Shown here: one piece after another, positions 9,946 through 22,067 of the stretch | Layout: every line of letters begins with the position of its first letter | Position numbering within the stretch: position 1 is the first letter of the stretch | DNA from: Symsagittifera roscoffensis | Lineage: Eukaryota > Xenacoelomorpha > Acoela > Convolutidae | Direction of reading: 5' to 3' | Assembly: GCF_963678635.1 (NCBI RefSeq) | Contig: NC_087062.1 | Span: 47,667,283-47,731,282, forward strand | Length of the DNA stretch: 64,000 bases | Position numbers and translations under genes: made by a program | Notes under the pieces: model-generated | What the model was told of the DNA's origin: nothing | What the model saw: only the letters and a program-made list of their open reading frames with translations | Databases searched by the model: none

Positions 9946-11121
9946 CTATTGATTCCAACCGAGCGCTAACGGATAACGCTTAAGCTGTTTAAAATTACTA
10001 GTCACCAGAAAAAAAGGAATCGCGGAGTTCGCATTAAAAGGATTTAACTATCAAGATTTATCAAGATACCCTAAATACTTTGCGGCAAAAAATGGGTCAG
10101 CCGCATAAACTGTGGAAAGCGCTCATTTTGATAAATGGCCTAATGTAACATACTCTTGAGCATGAACATTTCGAGAATGCCCCATTTCGAGATGAAGCAA
10201 CGGAAAAACTACATTCAAACATGCAGGAATCCTGGTCGTTTCATACATTTAATTTAGGTTTCCGTTTCTGTTGATTATTAATTGAAGGCTTCAGGACAGT
10301 CTGATGAAAATGAGGGAATACTTGTCAGCTACGCTGGGCCAGAATGGACTTTTTTTGCGCTGAACATAGAATATGCTTCTCAAGAATCAATGCGGATAAC
10401 TCGTTCTGCATTATCCACAAAGAAAAAATTGTTTCGAAAAAAAAACAGAAACAAATGAAACAACGTGAGCAGTCCATCAGGATTCAAATTGTGCACATAA
10501 TCTATGAAAACTTCCGCCACTAAGAGGAGCTGCTCCTTCACCATAAGTGATGTCAAAGTTCGCTGAAAGTCGTTAACTTTAAACTTTTTTTAGCAGGGTA
10601 CGCCATCAACACTCTCTTTCTCTGCAATTCCGCATGAACACATACTTGCTTGTCAGCTTGATCAGAAAAAAAACGTACTGACCGCTCCGTAAATTCTTGA
10701 TTGAACCTCGGTTTGGTTTAATTCGTCTATAATAATATGATTGCAACACGTTCTTGTAAAAGTGGAAGCAATAATACTAAGTAAGATCAAAATTATAGTT
10801 TGCGCGTACGTTAAGGACAATAATAATCCCAGTTCCAATACCATAGTTGAGCGTGCGTTGCAACAACAACTATTTACAACCCGTTCCATCGTTTCGTTAT
10901 AGCTTTGTTCTTGTACATTAGAAAACTTCTACCGCGGGGATCAAAAAGATTGCTGTTCACTTTTCGCTAGGCTAGGTATTAAGCGGTCCGTGTGCCGTCA
11001 GGCTGAGTCTCCGAGCGGTATTTCGCCTTCGTCTTTTAAGCTAAAATCAAAGCGGCTTAAATGCAACTTGAAAATGTTTTGGTCAATTGTCGATAAGTCA
11101 GTTCTGGTAGGATATCGAGTC
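9946..11121. other. No gene recognised
   Basis: No convincing exon, RNA gene or shared repeat was found. The open frame at 10662-10889 has no recognisable domain, and neither it nor its surroundings carries coding signals. Confidence 0.4.
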
Positions 11122-11129
11122 GTATGGAG

Positions 11130-11460
11130 CAGGGGCGGATCCCAAAGCACGGTTTTGTCCCTATTTTGGCCAAATTTTTTGCGCCGCAGGCAAAATTTTG
11201 AAAAAACAGGTCAAAAAAGGCGTTTTTAGGCACTTTTTGGAAAATTTGAACGAAAAATTGCGTTTTTTCGGCGCGCGCTACCTCCTCAAAATTAGTATAT
11301 ATTGGCGCCGAAGGCGCCTTTAGAAAATTTTAGGGTCGGTCGGCCAAAAATGGATTTCTTAAAAAGTATCAAAGGGGGGACTCTTTGGGTCGGCAGGGGG
11401 TCGAATCCCTGAGGAGGGGGCGTCCGCCCCCCCCGCCCTCCCCCCCTAAATCCGCCCCTG
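11130..11460 (+). mobile_element. hAT-like MITE, complete, with 8-bp target duplication
   Basis: 331 bp, beginning CAGGGGCGGATCC and ending TAAATCCGCCCCTG (terminal inverted repeats). It is flanked by a perfect 8-bp direct repeat GTATGGAG (11122-11129 and 11461-11468). An 8-bp duplication with CAGGG-type ends points to the hAT superfamily. The interior has the strong palindrome GGCGCCGAAGGCGCC. No transposase is present, so it is non-autonomous. Relatives occur at 15168, 17275/34947, 37507, 38405 and 63164. Confidence 0.85.
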
Positions 11461-11599
11461 GTATGGAGCATATAAACAGGTTGATGTTTGTTCGGCAGCT
11501 GACAAAAGAGCTTCAAAATTTTCGAATTGTGCTTCACGTACAGTGGATTTCGGTGTTTAATTAGTCTGAATGTTTTGGAGTACCCATGATGTTACTATG

Positions 11600-13960
11600 G
11601 TCGAGGTGGTCAACTTGTGTTTCGACTTATGCTTACGACTGAAATTCCGCAGTCGAGAAGCAATTTAAATCGAGCACTAAGTCGAAATATTTCATGTTTT
11701 GGTCGAGAGAGTCAAAACATACCCAATTTTGGTCGAGAAAGTCGAAATAAAGGTCAACCACAGTTGCAACGTACCAGATTGTGGTCGAGAAAGTGGAAGC
11801 ATAGGTCGAGCACAATCTAATTTTTTTTCAACATTTAATTTTGTTACCCCCAACACTCATTGCAGGAGATATACTTATTGCAAAACTTCAAGTTTCAGAG
11901 GTAGCCCTTTAAGATTTAAAAATTTAAGGAATCCTGCGGCAAGAAAAGTAAAATATACCAGAATTTTCTATAATATCAGTTTCCTCATCAACAGTTTCAA
12001 TCCAGATGTGTAACGAACATAGAGTCAAAAGTGTGGGAGATTCAAATAGAAAAAAAATATATTTTTTTTCGGTGGAGGAGTTTTGCATTTTTGCATTCCA
12101 ATAAATCAAATGAAAAGCATGCAATACAAATTTTTGTCACATAACTCATGTTATTTGATAGCCAAAAAAGTCAAAAAAATCTAAACTTACGTCGAGCACA
12201 GTCAAAATATACCCGTTTTTGTCGAGAAAGTCAAAAAGTACGTCAAACACAGTCGAAACACATGTCAAGCAAAACCAAAACATAAGTCGAGCACAGTCAG
12301 TCAAAACATACCCAAATTCGATCGAAAAAGTCAAAACATAAGTCGAGAACAGTCGAGAAATAGGTCGAGCCCAATCGAAGCATAGTTTGAGCACAGTCGA
12401 GACATTCGTCGACCACAGTCAAAACATGTTAGGTCGAAGTAAAATTTTTTTTTCAAAAATTTTGATCGAGACAGTCGAGAAAATTGAAATATAGCAAAAC
12501 TTGGTTGAGAAAGTCGAAACATACCAAAGTTTTTTGAGAACGTCGAAATATATCTATGCGGGGTCGAAATAGTAAATTTTTCAAACACTTCGATCGAGAC
12601 AGTCGAGAGAATCGAAATATATCTGAACTGGGTTGAACAAGACGAACCTTTTTTGTTGGGTCAAAAGTGTCGAAACAAATTAAAATTTTGTCGAGGAAGT
12701 CAAAACATATCTGAACTGGGTCAAACTAATTCAAATCTCTTTTGAAAATACTGAAATTTTGTCGAGAAACTGGAAACATACGGAAATTTTGTTGAGGAAG
12801 TCAAAACATACAACGAGAACAGTCAAATCAAAACAACGGTCGAGCAGATTTTCTACATTTTTTAAAAAACAAACCCAATTTGGCCGAGAAAGTCTAAACA
12901 TATCTATGTTGGGTCGAAGTAGATTTTTTTTTCAAAAATTTTGATCGAGACAGTCGAGAAAATTGAAGTATATGGAAATTTGATTGAGAAAGTCGAAACG
13001 TACAAAATTTTTGTTGAGAAAGTCGAAACAAATCTATGCGGGGACGAAATAATAAATTTTTCAAGAAATTCGATCGAGACAGTCGAGAAAACCTAAACAT
13101 ATCTGAACCGGGTTGAACCTCTTTTGTTGGATCGAGAAAGCCGAAAAAAATCAAAATTTTGTCGAGAAAGTCAAAACATATCTGAACTGGGTCAAATAAA
13201 TTCAAATCTCTTTTGAAAATACTGAAATTTTGTCGAGAAAGGGGAACTATACTGAAATTTTGTCGAGAAAGTCAAATCGAAACATAGGTCGAGCACAGTC
13301 GAAACATAGGTCGAGCACAGTCGAAACATAGGTCGAGCGCAGTCGAAACATAGGTAGAGCCAGTCGAAACATAGGTCGAGCGCAGTCGAAACATAGGTCG
13401 AGCACAATCGAAACACAGTTCGAGCACAGTCGAAACGTAGGCCGAGCACAGTGTAAACATAGGTCGAGCAGATGTTTTTGAAAGTTTTTTGACACATACC
13501 TAATTTTGGTCGAGAAAATCGAAAGTTATCTATGCGGGGTCGAACTATTAACATTTTTTAAAATGTCGATCGAGATAGTCGAGAAAGTCGAAGAATATCA
13601 AAGTTTTGTCGAGAAAGTCGAAATATACTGAAGTTTGGTCACGAACGTCGATCCGTACCGAAACTTGGTCGAAAAAGTCGAAACATACCGAAATTTGGTC
13701 GAGACGGTCAAAATATCTAATTTTTTGTTGAGAAAGTCGAAACATAAATCGAGAATCTCGACCCGGATAAGTTGCCCGACAACTATTATTTGTTAGTGAA
13801 GTCAATGAAATCACTCGATAAACGGTTAGACAAGAATTATGAGTTAGAATTTTTTTCATTTCCATCGACCAGGACTTTGAAAATGCTTTTTGGTAAACCA
13901 TGAAAATAAGTGCCGCACTCAAGAGTCGAAACAGTCGGAACATGAAAACAAACAACCCTA
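11600..13960. repeat. GTCGAGAAAGTCGAAACATA-type satellite array
   Basis: Degenerate tandem units of about 20-31 bp built on GTCGAG-(A/C)-AGTCGAAACATA, with spacers such as CCGAAATTTTG. A stretch without the motif (about 11820-12150) interrupts it. A higher-order unit near 478 bp is visible: the block at 12427 recurs at 12905 and the block at 12712 recurs near 13188. Between about 13285 and 13465 the array is a cleaner 20-bp repeat (AGGTCGAGCACAGTCGAAAC). All long open frames here are by-products of the repeat. Confidence 0.85.
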
Positions 13961-15160
13961 GTTAGCATGAATTATTTCATTTTATGCCTCTCTTTTTCTT
14001 TATTGATCTCTGCTCTTTTTCTATCTCTTTGCAAATTTGATCAAAGCTGTCAATTATTTGAATTAAGTTGAATCAGGGTTAATGTTTAAAGTATCTGAAG
14101 TAGCATTGGAACAAAAAAAAATGTTATACTTCAAAAAAATCCATTTCACCTCATTCACACGCAGGCAGTTGCAAGAGTAACAAGATGATTTTTTCATTAA
14201 GCTATTTGGACTAGTTAGTTTCCTTCAATTCATCTTGGAATGACTTTAGAGCTAGTATAGTTTGCCGCGTTATACTAGCTCTAAACGAGTAAAATCACGT
14301 GAAAACATGTTACGGAAAACAGTGCGCATTAGTTATTCCACATAGATGTCAAAACCTAAATTCTCATAATCTATCAAACTCATTAAATGTTTTTTCAATT
14401 ATTGCTCAACCAAATTTGTCGAAATTGCCTTGTTAAAAACTCGAATTAAGCCTGGAGAAAAAACGACACCGAGCACAATTTATCTTTTTTTTATTTGAAA
14501 AACTTAGAGTTCTGTTGTGGGAAAGCTTCCTCACACAGTCTCATTTAATAAACTTTCTTCAGTTTCCCTTTTGACTTTTTAATATTTTTTTTCCAGTTAG
14601 CCCTTCTGATTTTATAAATAAGTCTTTTCCATTTCCCCTTCCCTTTGAGTTTTTCTGAAATCAAATATATGGAAGTCTTTTTAAAAGAGTTTTTTTTTTC
14701 ATTTTATAAAATGCATCATAAGTGTCAGAGTGAACTGGTCAACAATATCTTACAAAATTACTTCCTGGAGTTTTTTCCATGAGAACGCTTTTTGCACAGC
14801 TTTATTTTGTAATTTTACGAGGGGGCTGGGAAACTGGAAAAGAGCCGAAAACTTTTCGATCTAGTTATGCGGTGTTTGGACAATTTAGAGATTTTCTCAG
14901 TGTCAATTATCTCTAGTTTTTTTCCTAATGCTTTTTAAATTATCCCAGTGAAAAAATTTTTCAAATTATTTGAGCTCAGTAAAACAATATCTATCAGAAT
15001 CGAATAAAAAAACTCTGTCAAAATTGGATCATTAAAAATCACAGTCAAATCATTTGGAGGAAAAAGCACTCGGAATAATATATTTTTTAATTTGTTCAAT
15101 CGGAAAACAAAACAATCAACTCTACTAGTTCTAAAAAAAGTGCGTTCATGGAAGCTATTG
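13961..15160. other. No gene; one perfect hairpin
   Basis: AT-rich. The only structure seen is a perfect inverted repeat at 14245-14285. No exon or known repeat. Confidence 0.4.
14245..14285. repeat. Perfect 15-bp inverted repeat, 11-nt loop
   Basis: Arms TTTAGAGCTAGTATA (14245-14259) and its exact reverse complement (14271-14285) flank an 11-nt centre. Confidence 0.85.
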
Positions 15161-15167
15161 CTAAATT

Positions 15168-15455
15168 CAGGGGTGGATCTGGGATTTTCTTTAGGGTGGC
15201 GGATTAAAAAAAGACCCTAGATTTTGAGCCGCAGGCAGTTTTTTAGAAAAAAAAACAGGCCAAAAAGATCAATTTTCAGCACTTTTTGGAATTTTTTGAT
15301 CGCTGCCATTTGTTGGTAAAGGAATATTTGGAAAAATTTCATGGTTGGTTGCTTGAATGTCATAAAAAAAAATGAGACCTTTAGATAGGCGCCTGAAGAA
15401 TGGAAAGGGAGAACAGGAATGTCTGCAATTGCCCCACCCCCTAAATCCGCCATTG
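15168..15455 (+). mobile_element. hAT-like MITE, diverged copy
   Basis: Starts CAGGGGTGGATCTGG and ends CTAAATCCGCCATTG, the terminal inverted repeats of the family described at 11130, with a shared interior (GCCGCAGGCAGTTTTTTAG; CAGGCCAAAAAG). No matching 8-bp flanking duplication remains. Confidence 0.7.
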
Positions 15456-17266
15456 GTTGAGTGTTTGGTCACTTGAAGTAAAAATCTTTTTCTTGATATA
15501 TTTCTTTCTCTGTCTCCTCGATAATACGAAAAAATTTCTCGTGTCAGGGCATAGCTTTGAATATTCTGACTGCTCTTAAAGACATTTGAATTATTTTTAG
15601 GTACACAACAAGACTGCTCGTATATCAGGGTAAAGACCTAAGTTTTCCGACAGTCCCTAAGTTCATATGGAATAGTTTTTGGGAAAAGAAAATATTGAAA
15701 ATCTATTCCTTTTGGACAACATCAAAGTATACAATTTTGAGTCGTACGAAATTAATACGATCACTTAGCTAGCCTCAATTCAATTTGGAACGATTTTGTT
15801 GTGCGGGATAAATAACCACGCTTAAATAATTCGCGTTACGCTCTCAGCATTATGAATAAATTCTTCGAAGCGCTCATAATTTAGCAGAGAACATGGCAAA
15901 TTGGCAATTTTCAAACCCCAAGAACTTCACAAAAAATAATCGGAAGTAAAATATCTTTTCACATTTGAACTCAGGAAAACGATATCTTGAATGGGGTAAA
16001 AGAAAATTTTTGAGAATTATTATTTCGATCGGCGAAAATTGACTGAATAAAAAACTCACCATCCATAAATGTTCCGTTTTCTTCGAAAGTCTGAGGAACA
16101 TTAATTGGAAGGACTTTTCAACTCTGTATATCTTAGTTTTTTGTAGCAAATTTCTCATCGCTCACACAGTTTCCGAAAAAGTGATATTTTTGGACCAATT
16201 TCCACTTGTGATAATTGTTTGTATAGTTATGGGCTTTGAAAATTGCCAACATGGCTAATTTGGAACATTGACGCGCTATTTATCTCATTCTTTTATAGCG
16301 TAAGCGCCATTTAAACCGGCTCAAAGATTGCTCAAGTTTCTTTTGAGGCAAGCAAAATGAAACAATCAAAACATTGAGACACGGATTACTTTATTTTTTA
16401 CTTTACACAACGTGGAGGCATAAAACTTTACACAACGTATTCGGCAGTGGGAACATTCAAGGCCTTGTGTTGATACAAACAGTCTTGTGCAATTTGAAAT
16501 GAGTTTTGACCTAAGGTTTTTGTCTGCCGACTGTACGCATTATTAGAAAACATAAATAAGCATACCTTAAATGGATAGCTTCATATCCCTATATTTTTGC
16601 ATATTTTACAGGTGGATTATTTTTCAAGTTTGCGCTCAATAAATGAATGTTTTTCAGGTATAAAAATTGCAACACAAGTGGTTTTAGTTTATGGTCAAAT
16701 TTATACGGAGAAAAAAAACAAATTGAAGCGGTCGGTCCCATTTTTTGAGAGTCGGATTTAATTGTTGATATAAAATTTTTTTTGAAGTTTTGAGTTAAGA
16801 AGCTTTTACAATAGCTCAACATATATGCTCAACTATTTAAGTTTTTTTAAAAGAACCAATCATAATTTTTTTGTGGAAATATTACAAAAAAAAATTTGAA
16901 CGCGTTGTCAAATAAAAACCTACAAGGTTGTTATCATAACATTGTAAGATAACATTTGTTGGAACTCTTCTAATAAAAGAAATTAACTAATTTTTTTAAA
17001 CAAATTATTTTCCGTTATTCAATTTCATATATTTGTTCCGACTTTTAAAGGTTCAGATCGAAAAATTCGTCTCGTTTTTTTCTGACAAGTTTGTCTTTTA
17101 AACTACGACCATTTTTTGGCGAAACTTTTTGCACAGCCTAAAACTATTAAGTTCTTAGGCACAATTTTGAAGAAATACCATGCCTGTAGTTTTTGATCTG
17201 ATATTTTGGGTGATCTTTTTCCAGATTGTATTCTACAGTATGAAGCTGTTTACTCTGCAAACAAAG
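15456..17266. other. No gene recognised
   Basis: Short open frames at 15874-16158 and 16589-16822 (both minus) have no recognisable domains and no splice context I can support. AT-rich intergenic or intronic sequence. Confidence 0.4.
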
Positions 17267-17274
17267 AATCTGAC

Positions 17275-17350
17275 CAGAAGGGGATTTAGGGGTGGCGGCG
17301 GGCGTGGGGGGGACGCTTTTCTCTTTTTTAGGGATATAATGTGTTGGATG
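17275..17350 (-). mobile_element. MITE left part, split by the Polinton
   Basis: Begins CAGAAGGGGATTTAGG, the family's terminal repeat, and continues GTGGGGGGGACGCTT as in the copy at 37507. The other part is at 34947-35058. The outer flanks carry AATCTGAC (17267-17274) and AATCTGAA (35059-35066), a 7/8-matching target duplication, so both parts belong to one insertion later split by the Polinton. Some MITE interior is missing on this side. Confidence 0.75.
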
Positions 17351-17714
17351 AGTAGTATATGTTGGATGATTTCGAAGGGGGGGGGGGGGTGAAGACCCCC
17401 CATGTATTAACATAGGCTATAGAGTATCCGGTCTTCGCCCTATGTATTAACATAGGCTATAGATTTCCCAATGTATTAAGATAGGGAATAGGTTTCCCAA
17501 TGTAATAAGATACGAGGTTTCAGATGGTAAGTTTCAGATGGTGAGTTTTTTCGGCGCCCGAATTTCCCATGTATAGATTTCCCTATGTATAACAAATTCT
17601 TAATGTATTCTTAATGGATTCCTAATGTATTACGCTGGTAAGGTTTCAGATGGTAAGATGGTAAGTTTCAGAAAAATTTTTGAAGCCGGAATTATTTTAG
17701 CTCAATTTTGCCGA
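17351..17714 (+). repeat. Polinton left terminal inverted repeat
   Basis: Starts AGTAGTATATGTTGGATG, followed by a G-run and TGAAGACCCCCCATGTATTA. It matches the reverse complement of 34946-34552 with scattered differences and small indels. Internally it repeats ATGTATTAACATAGGCTATAG twice and GTTTCAGATGGTAAG several times; these subterminal repeats could be integrase or polymerase recognition sites (inference). Confidence 0.9.
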
Positions 17715-18876
17715 TACTTGCGTTTCTTAGCTGACTTCTACGATTTGTGATATGTAATGACTATCTTTTCTTACAAAAAATTCGGTATGGTAAGTTTCAG
17801 ATGGTAAGTTTCGACAAAAAATAAGTTTCGATTCAGAGTATGAGATCATAAACTAATATATCACAGAGTATTTTTTTTCTCGAAAGATTCTTTTAAATTT
17901 TTATATCTATATTCCCTCAAGAGGAGGAAAATTGTCAAGAGGAGATTATCTACGACAGGTTATTTATTCCGCTCCACAGGATATCAGGGGAATATTGACA
18001 GCTCCTCACGGTTGATTATTGTTATATTCCACTTAATCTTTTATTCCCCAGGTTATCTGGAAAACGGATGACAGGTTCATTATACCTTAATTTTATGACT
18101 TATTTCATCTTTTTCCACATAATTATCCCACGATTATATGACAGATGCATATTAGCAGTTCACCACAGAGTTAATGAAGCGTTTTTTTACTCTCTTGAGA
18201 GATTAAAATCTTAAATTTTCATAAAAAATTGAATACATCCAATCAAAATTGCATGAACTTTTCATTCGAACTAAGATGAAAATTAGCAAAATTTTTTATG
18301 TTTCGACCAATCAGATGATTTTATCTTGTTCTTATTTTTACCTCGACTGGTTTATTTATTCTGTTATTTTTTTTGCTACGATAAATTTCAGTTCTCTTTT
18401 ATCACTCTGTTTTTCATCTTGAAAAAATTATTTGAAACTTCCAATTTTTCCAAAAAAACGTCATCCAAATTTGTCAATTGCTCTGCCACGGTAAAAGTTT
18501 ACATTGAGAAAAATGTAGTATCATATTTTTTTTGTGTCTGATTTTTTGTATAAAATTTTTTTCATCTTTCTCAGACTAAACTTTTAAGAAAATTATACAA
18601 TTTATTAGAAGTTGGTTACAATTTTTGTAATTTTATCTGCTCTATCGTTAATTCTTTCAATTGGGGGACTACATCATCCATTTTCCATCATCATTCTCCA
18701 TATTTCATCAAAAGGTTAGTTGCTAAGGTGCTTTTCGTAACAAAAATTAAGGAATATAAAGAGTTAAATTACATAAATAATCAAACAATTCACTACATCG
18801 TATAGTAAAATTATGCTATACATCGTATAGTAAAATCGTATGCAAAGCTTACACTTACAAATAAAAAAATGCAATT
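17715..18876. other. Polinton subterminal region, no gene
   Basis: A further GTTTCAGATGGTAAG-like pair at about 17790-17810; CCAATCAGATGA at 18307-18318; a duplicated ACATCGTATAGTAAAAT near 18795-18835. The 71-codon plus-strand frame at 18326 is Phe-rich AT sequence without domain signals. Confidence 0.45.
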
Positions 18877-19434
18877 TTACATAAAATTACTGATAAAATG
18901 CAAAACATGCACATCATGAATATCATTCAAGTTCTTCTGGAAGAAATTAAAAAGAAGAAATGCTGAATAAATTGCGTAAAATCCACACAAATTATCAGTC
19001 TTTTGTAGCTTTTGAGGAACCATTTGTCGAAACTTTTTTGTCAAAAAGGGGTAAGTTGATCTCTTTCTTCCCAAAAATCTGCTAATTAGTAGCTTTTATC
19101 TAGTCGAGCAATCATAATCCAGTGTTCTCCTCTATCATTGCTTGGGTCTGAGTTAATAATTGCAAAAGAGTATTTTGTTAGTTGAGGTACTGTATCAGAA
19201 GGGTATGATCCCATGTACTTGAACCTGAGCTCTGGAATTCTTTCAATAATTTGTAAAAGTGAAAAAATATCCATCTTTGCAATTGTAGGCTGATTTACAG
19301 CTAAAAAAGATATTGATAGTTTGATAGTGTACTTTAGGTTTAAAAAAAAGAATAATGACTAAAACACATTTAGGAACTAAATCAACAAAGTCCCATACAC
19401 AAGCCTTATGTAGTGGGCAAAGTTTATTGAACAC
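18877..19434 (-). pseudogene. Adenain-like (Ulp1-fold) cysteine protease
   Basis: Two adjoining frames hold the family's landmarks: SNDRGEHWIMIARLD (catalytic His block, about 19100) and, after a break at 19075-19088, GRKRSTYP then TDNLCGFYAIYSAFLL, the nucleophile Cys block (CGxYA). Length and order suit the 180-200-residue maturation protease of Polintons and adenoviruses, which would process capsid precursors. A stop plus a frame change at about 19080 disable it. The N terminus is uncertain; upstream residues (VWDFVDLVPKC) lie in another frame at 19243-19434. Confidence 0.75.
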
Positions 19435-19511
19435 TGTTTTTCTAGTCTAGGTTGAAGAAGTGTCTCGGTTTTTCAATTAAACAGCATTCTTTCTCTATTT
19501 TTTCTGGAGCT

Positions 19512-20828
19512 TTAGGTCTGAAGAAAAACAAAATAGATAGTACAGAGATAATAACAAAGAAAAGTCCCAAAAAAATACAATATTTTTATAGGAACCTGAA
19601 AACTCAAAAAAAATTGAACATTTTTAGCGACTGTTCCAAATTTGTCAATTTGAATGTTTGATACTCCCAAGACTATCACTTCCGTTACTTGCTCCAAGAT
19701 AAATTGGAAAATTATTGCTAATCTCAAGCTTTCTGGATAATGCAACTGTTCAGCTGCATCCTGTAGTGAAGTCAAGTCAAAAACTAGAATATAGTGATTT
19801 TGAAAATCTTCCATAGGAAGAGCTGAAAAATCTTCGTTAAACTGCATTGCTTTCATTGTTGTAACATAGAGACGATAAGGAGAAGTTGTATCTAATGAAA
19901 TAAATGCTCTTTCGCCCCGAATAATTCTAAGCTCTCTCAAATGAAATTGTTGATATTTGAAAAGATTTTCATGAAAAGATCCCGCAACAGCAGAATTTGT
20001 ATTCATTGCAACAACTATCCTTCTGATTGGGGCAACATTGAAAACATTTTCCTGAATAAACTGGTTTTGACGAGATGGAATGATAAAGGTTCTTGCTAAG
20101 GTTTCCATGTAATTGTATTGCGCAGGTTCCCTTTCCAGATTCCATTGCAAATATTGATGATTAGGTTCAGCTACTGAAATTCTTCTTGTAACTTGGTTTT
20201 TTGGTAGTAATAATTTTTCACAAGTAAATAAGTCAATGGCTAGCCTGCCATAAAGTGAAAAAGTTGTCCCTGCTCCTAAAGCATTTGCTCTGTCAGTGAA
20301 TGGATACATATCAAATGCCTCCGGATATTCTTCAAAGTTATACCTGTGACAAGCAAGTATTCCTTTATTAGTCACTGCCGACGAGTTGAATTCGTTCAAT
20401 ATTTGTGCTTTATGAGGATATAATCCATTGGCGTTGTAAACCATTGTATTAATAAAATAAATTTCATAATTGGAGAAGAGAGAATGTAGAAGACTGTTTA
20501 CATAAGTTAAGTAAGTTTGTGGGTCCTCATCTAAATCTTCCTTCGATTTTGCTTTATGTTCTGCTTTTTCTTTTTTAAAAGCTTCAAACAGTCTTCCTTT
20601 GAATAATTGAAGCTTTAAACTGAGGTGGGTATCACGCATATCCAAATAAACATTATGGTCCCTCTCAAATTCAAACTCAATACTGCTTTCATCTAGAGAA
20701 GTACCGGGAAATACTTCTTGTATTTATGATGAAATTATTGTTTCCAAAGCCGGGACTTTATCAAAAATCTCCAAAGAAGAATTTGTAAACGCTCCGTACT
20801 GAAAATGTCTACTTTGATTTACACTCAT
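19512..20828 (-). pseudogene. Major capsid protein, double jelly-roll type
   Basis: From ATG at 20828 the frame runs 438 codons to 19512 with one in-frame TAA at 20724-20726 (codon 35). The N-terminal VYLDMRDTHLSLKLQL, then YVNSLLHSLFSNYEIYF, a central FSLYGRLAIDLF, and NHYILVFDLTS with a late IQIDK segment follow the layout of Polinton/adintovirus-like major capsid proteins. The length fits the family. It would form pseudo-hexameric capsomers. The last 30 residues are hydrophobic and probably follow a frameshift. It starts 2 nt beyond the stop of the preceding gene. One stop in an otherwise full-length frame indicates recent loss. Confidence 0.8.
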
Positions 20829-20829
20829 T

Positions 20830-21189
20830 TTAGCTTGTCAAAAATGTCTTTGAGAGAGCGACTGATTTTTGAACTATTTTTTTGAAAAATGACTCTTGTT
20901 CTACGCTCGGATTTCTTTTTTCCACCTCCCAACTGTTTTCGAACTGTTTTTGTTCCAACATCTTTTGCAAATGTTTTGAGTTTTTGCGTCCACTGACAAC
21001 TTCTCCAATGTCTGGAGCAGCAATTTCAAACAAATCTGCTCCGATTCTTTTTGCAGCTGGGATTATACATTTTTTAATAAAGGAAATTGCAGATCTCCCA
21101 AGATGTTGTGCAAGAGCACCAAAACGTCTTCCACGCTGTTTTGCATGCCCACGAAAAATAGGAAAAATAATTGAACTTTGAGCAACCAT
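20830..21189 (-). CDS. Small basic Polinton protein (virion-associated?)
   Basis: 119 codons from ATG at 21189, chosen because MVAQSS follows the stop of the minor capsid gene directly; seven extra codons upstream are possible. The N-terminal half is basic with Gly and aromatic residues (GHAKQRGRRFGALAQHLGR), then a hydrophobic stretch and AAKRIGADLFEIAAPDIGEV; the C-terminal half is charged. It sits between the minor and major capsid genes, so a virion role such as a membrane-active or core protein comparable to adenovirus small basic proteins is plausible, but that is inference from position and composition. The frame is intact, unusual in this element. Confidence 0.6.
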   Translation of the reverse strand: MVAQSSIIFPIFRGHAKQRGRRFGALAQHLGRSAISFIKKCIIPAAKRIGADLFEIAAPDIGEVVSGRKNSKHLQKMLEQKQFENSWEVEKRNPSVEQESFFKKIVQKSVALSKTFLTS

Positions 21190-21206
21190 TTTGTATGAAG
21201 TATAAA

Positions 21207-22024
21207 TCAAAAATGATTATCCGAAATCTTGCGAAGCAAGAGAACAACTCGTGTAATTCCCACGGACACAAAAGGCATTTTTTTCACCCGTAGTATCCCT
21301 TAGTTCTTTTTTTATGCTGTGGAAAGAGTTTTTTAATAATTTTTTGAATTGTAGATTTGTGAAGGGTTGATAGTTCATGTACTGTCCTGTAGATTATTTG
21401 TCTCCATTTTTTACTTTGGAAATGAAAGGAATACAGCGCAGTAAAGGAGTTTTTGTATCGCCTACTCGATCATATTCTATAATATCACTATAAATCACTA
21501 GGGAATGTTTTCTTTTAAGGTTGTAAGAATTTTGAAGAGAATGTGGTCCTTTTCCTTTCATTATAACACCTGTCTAATTTTGTTCTAAATCACAACCGAA
21601 AATGTGACTCAAATCAGCACTTTGAATTATAAACACTGATTGATCCTCAGGTAAATGAATGGCAACTTTTTGTGTTATTTCATCTATTGATACATAAATT
21701 CGGTTAATTTCATATTTTTGTGCTCCTATACGTTTTTGAACTTTGTCATTCATGGCTACAACAATATCAACAATACTTGGATACAATCCAGGTTCAATAT
21801 GCATCGGTTTAATCTTTCTTTTTCCTCAGGACTTTCTCGTCCATCATGAAAGTTAACTTTCCCTCTGTAACGTTTTGATACAATGAAGGGTACGATATTT
21901 CCGAAATAGCAGCGTCCTATTCTCTTTTTAGATGTATTTGTTTCGGTAGAATATTTGTAAAGGAACTAAGACTATTATAAATAAAAGAAGCATTAGAAAC
22001 TAGCTCAATAGTAAAAGAATCCAT
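21207..22024 (-). pseudogene. Minor capsid (penton-like, single jelly-roll) protein
   Basis: About 270 codons recoverable from ATG at 22024. Landmarks: FTIELVSNASFIYNSLSSF at the N terminus, AISEISYPSLYQNV, EPGLYPSIVDIVVAMND, ADLSHIFGCD, then VGDTKTPLLRCIPF and FHSIKKELRDTTGE near the C terminus. These are the conserved blocks of Polinton penton-like proteins. Lesions: TAG at 21917-21919 where tryptophan is usual, a frame change near 21820 in an A-rich run, TAG at 21574-21576, TAA near 21389 and a frame change near 21285. It would form vertices with the major capsid protein. Confidence 0.75.
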
Positions 22025-22067
22025 GACAACTAATCGATAGAAATTCAATATAAAAAATGACTAACCA

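Noticed and set aside
11617-13955. Many open frames reading MFRLCSTYVSTVLDLCFD-like Cys/Phe-rich peptides
   Set aside because: They are the mechanical translation of the 20/31-bp satellite, which lacks stops in several frames; no gene signals.
17329-17350. 6-bp Polinton target duplication such as GCTTTT/GCTTTA
   Set aside because: It would require moving the left end away from the point where the two inverted repeats stop matching.
20882-21181. Plus-strand 99-codon frame
   Set aside because: Exact antisense of the small basic Polinton gene.
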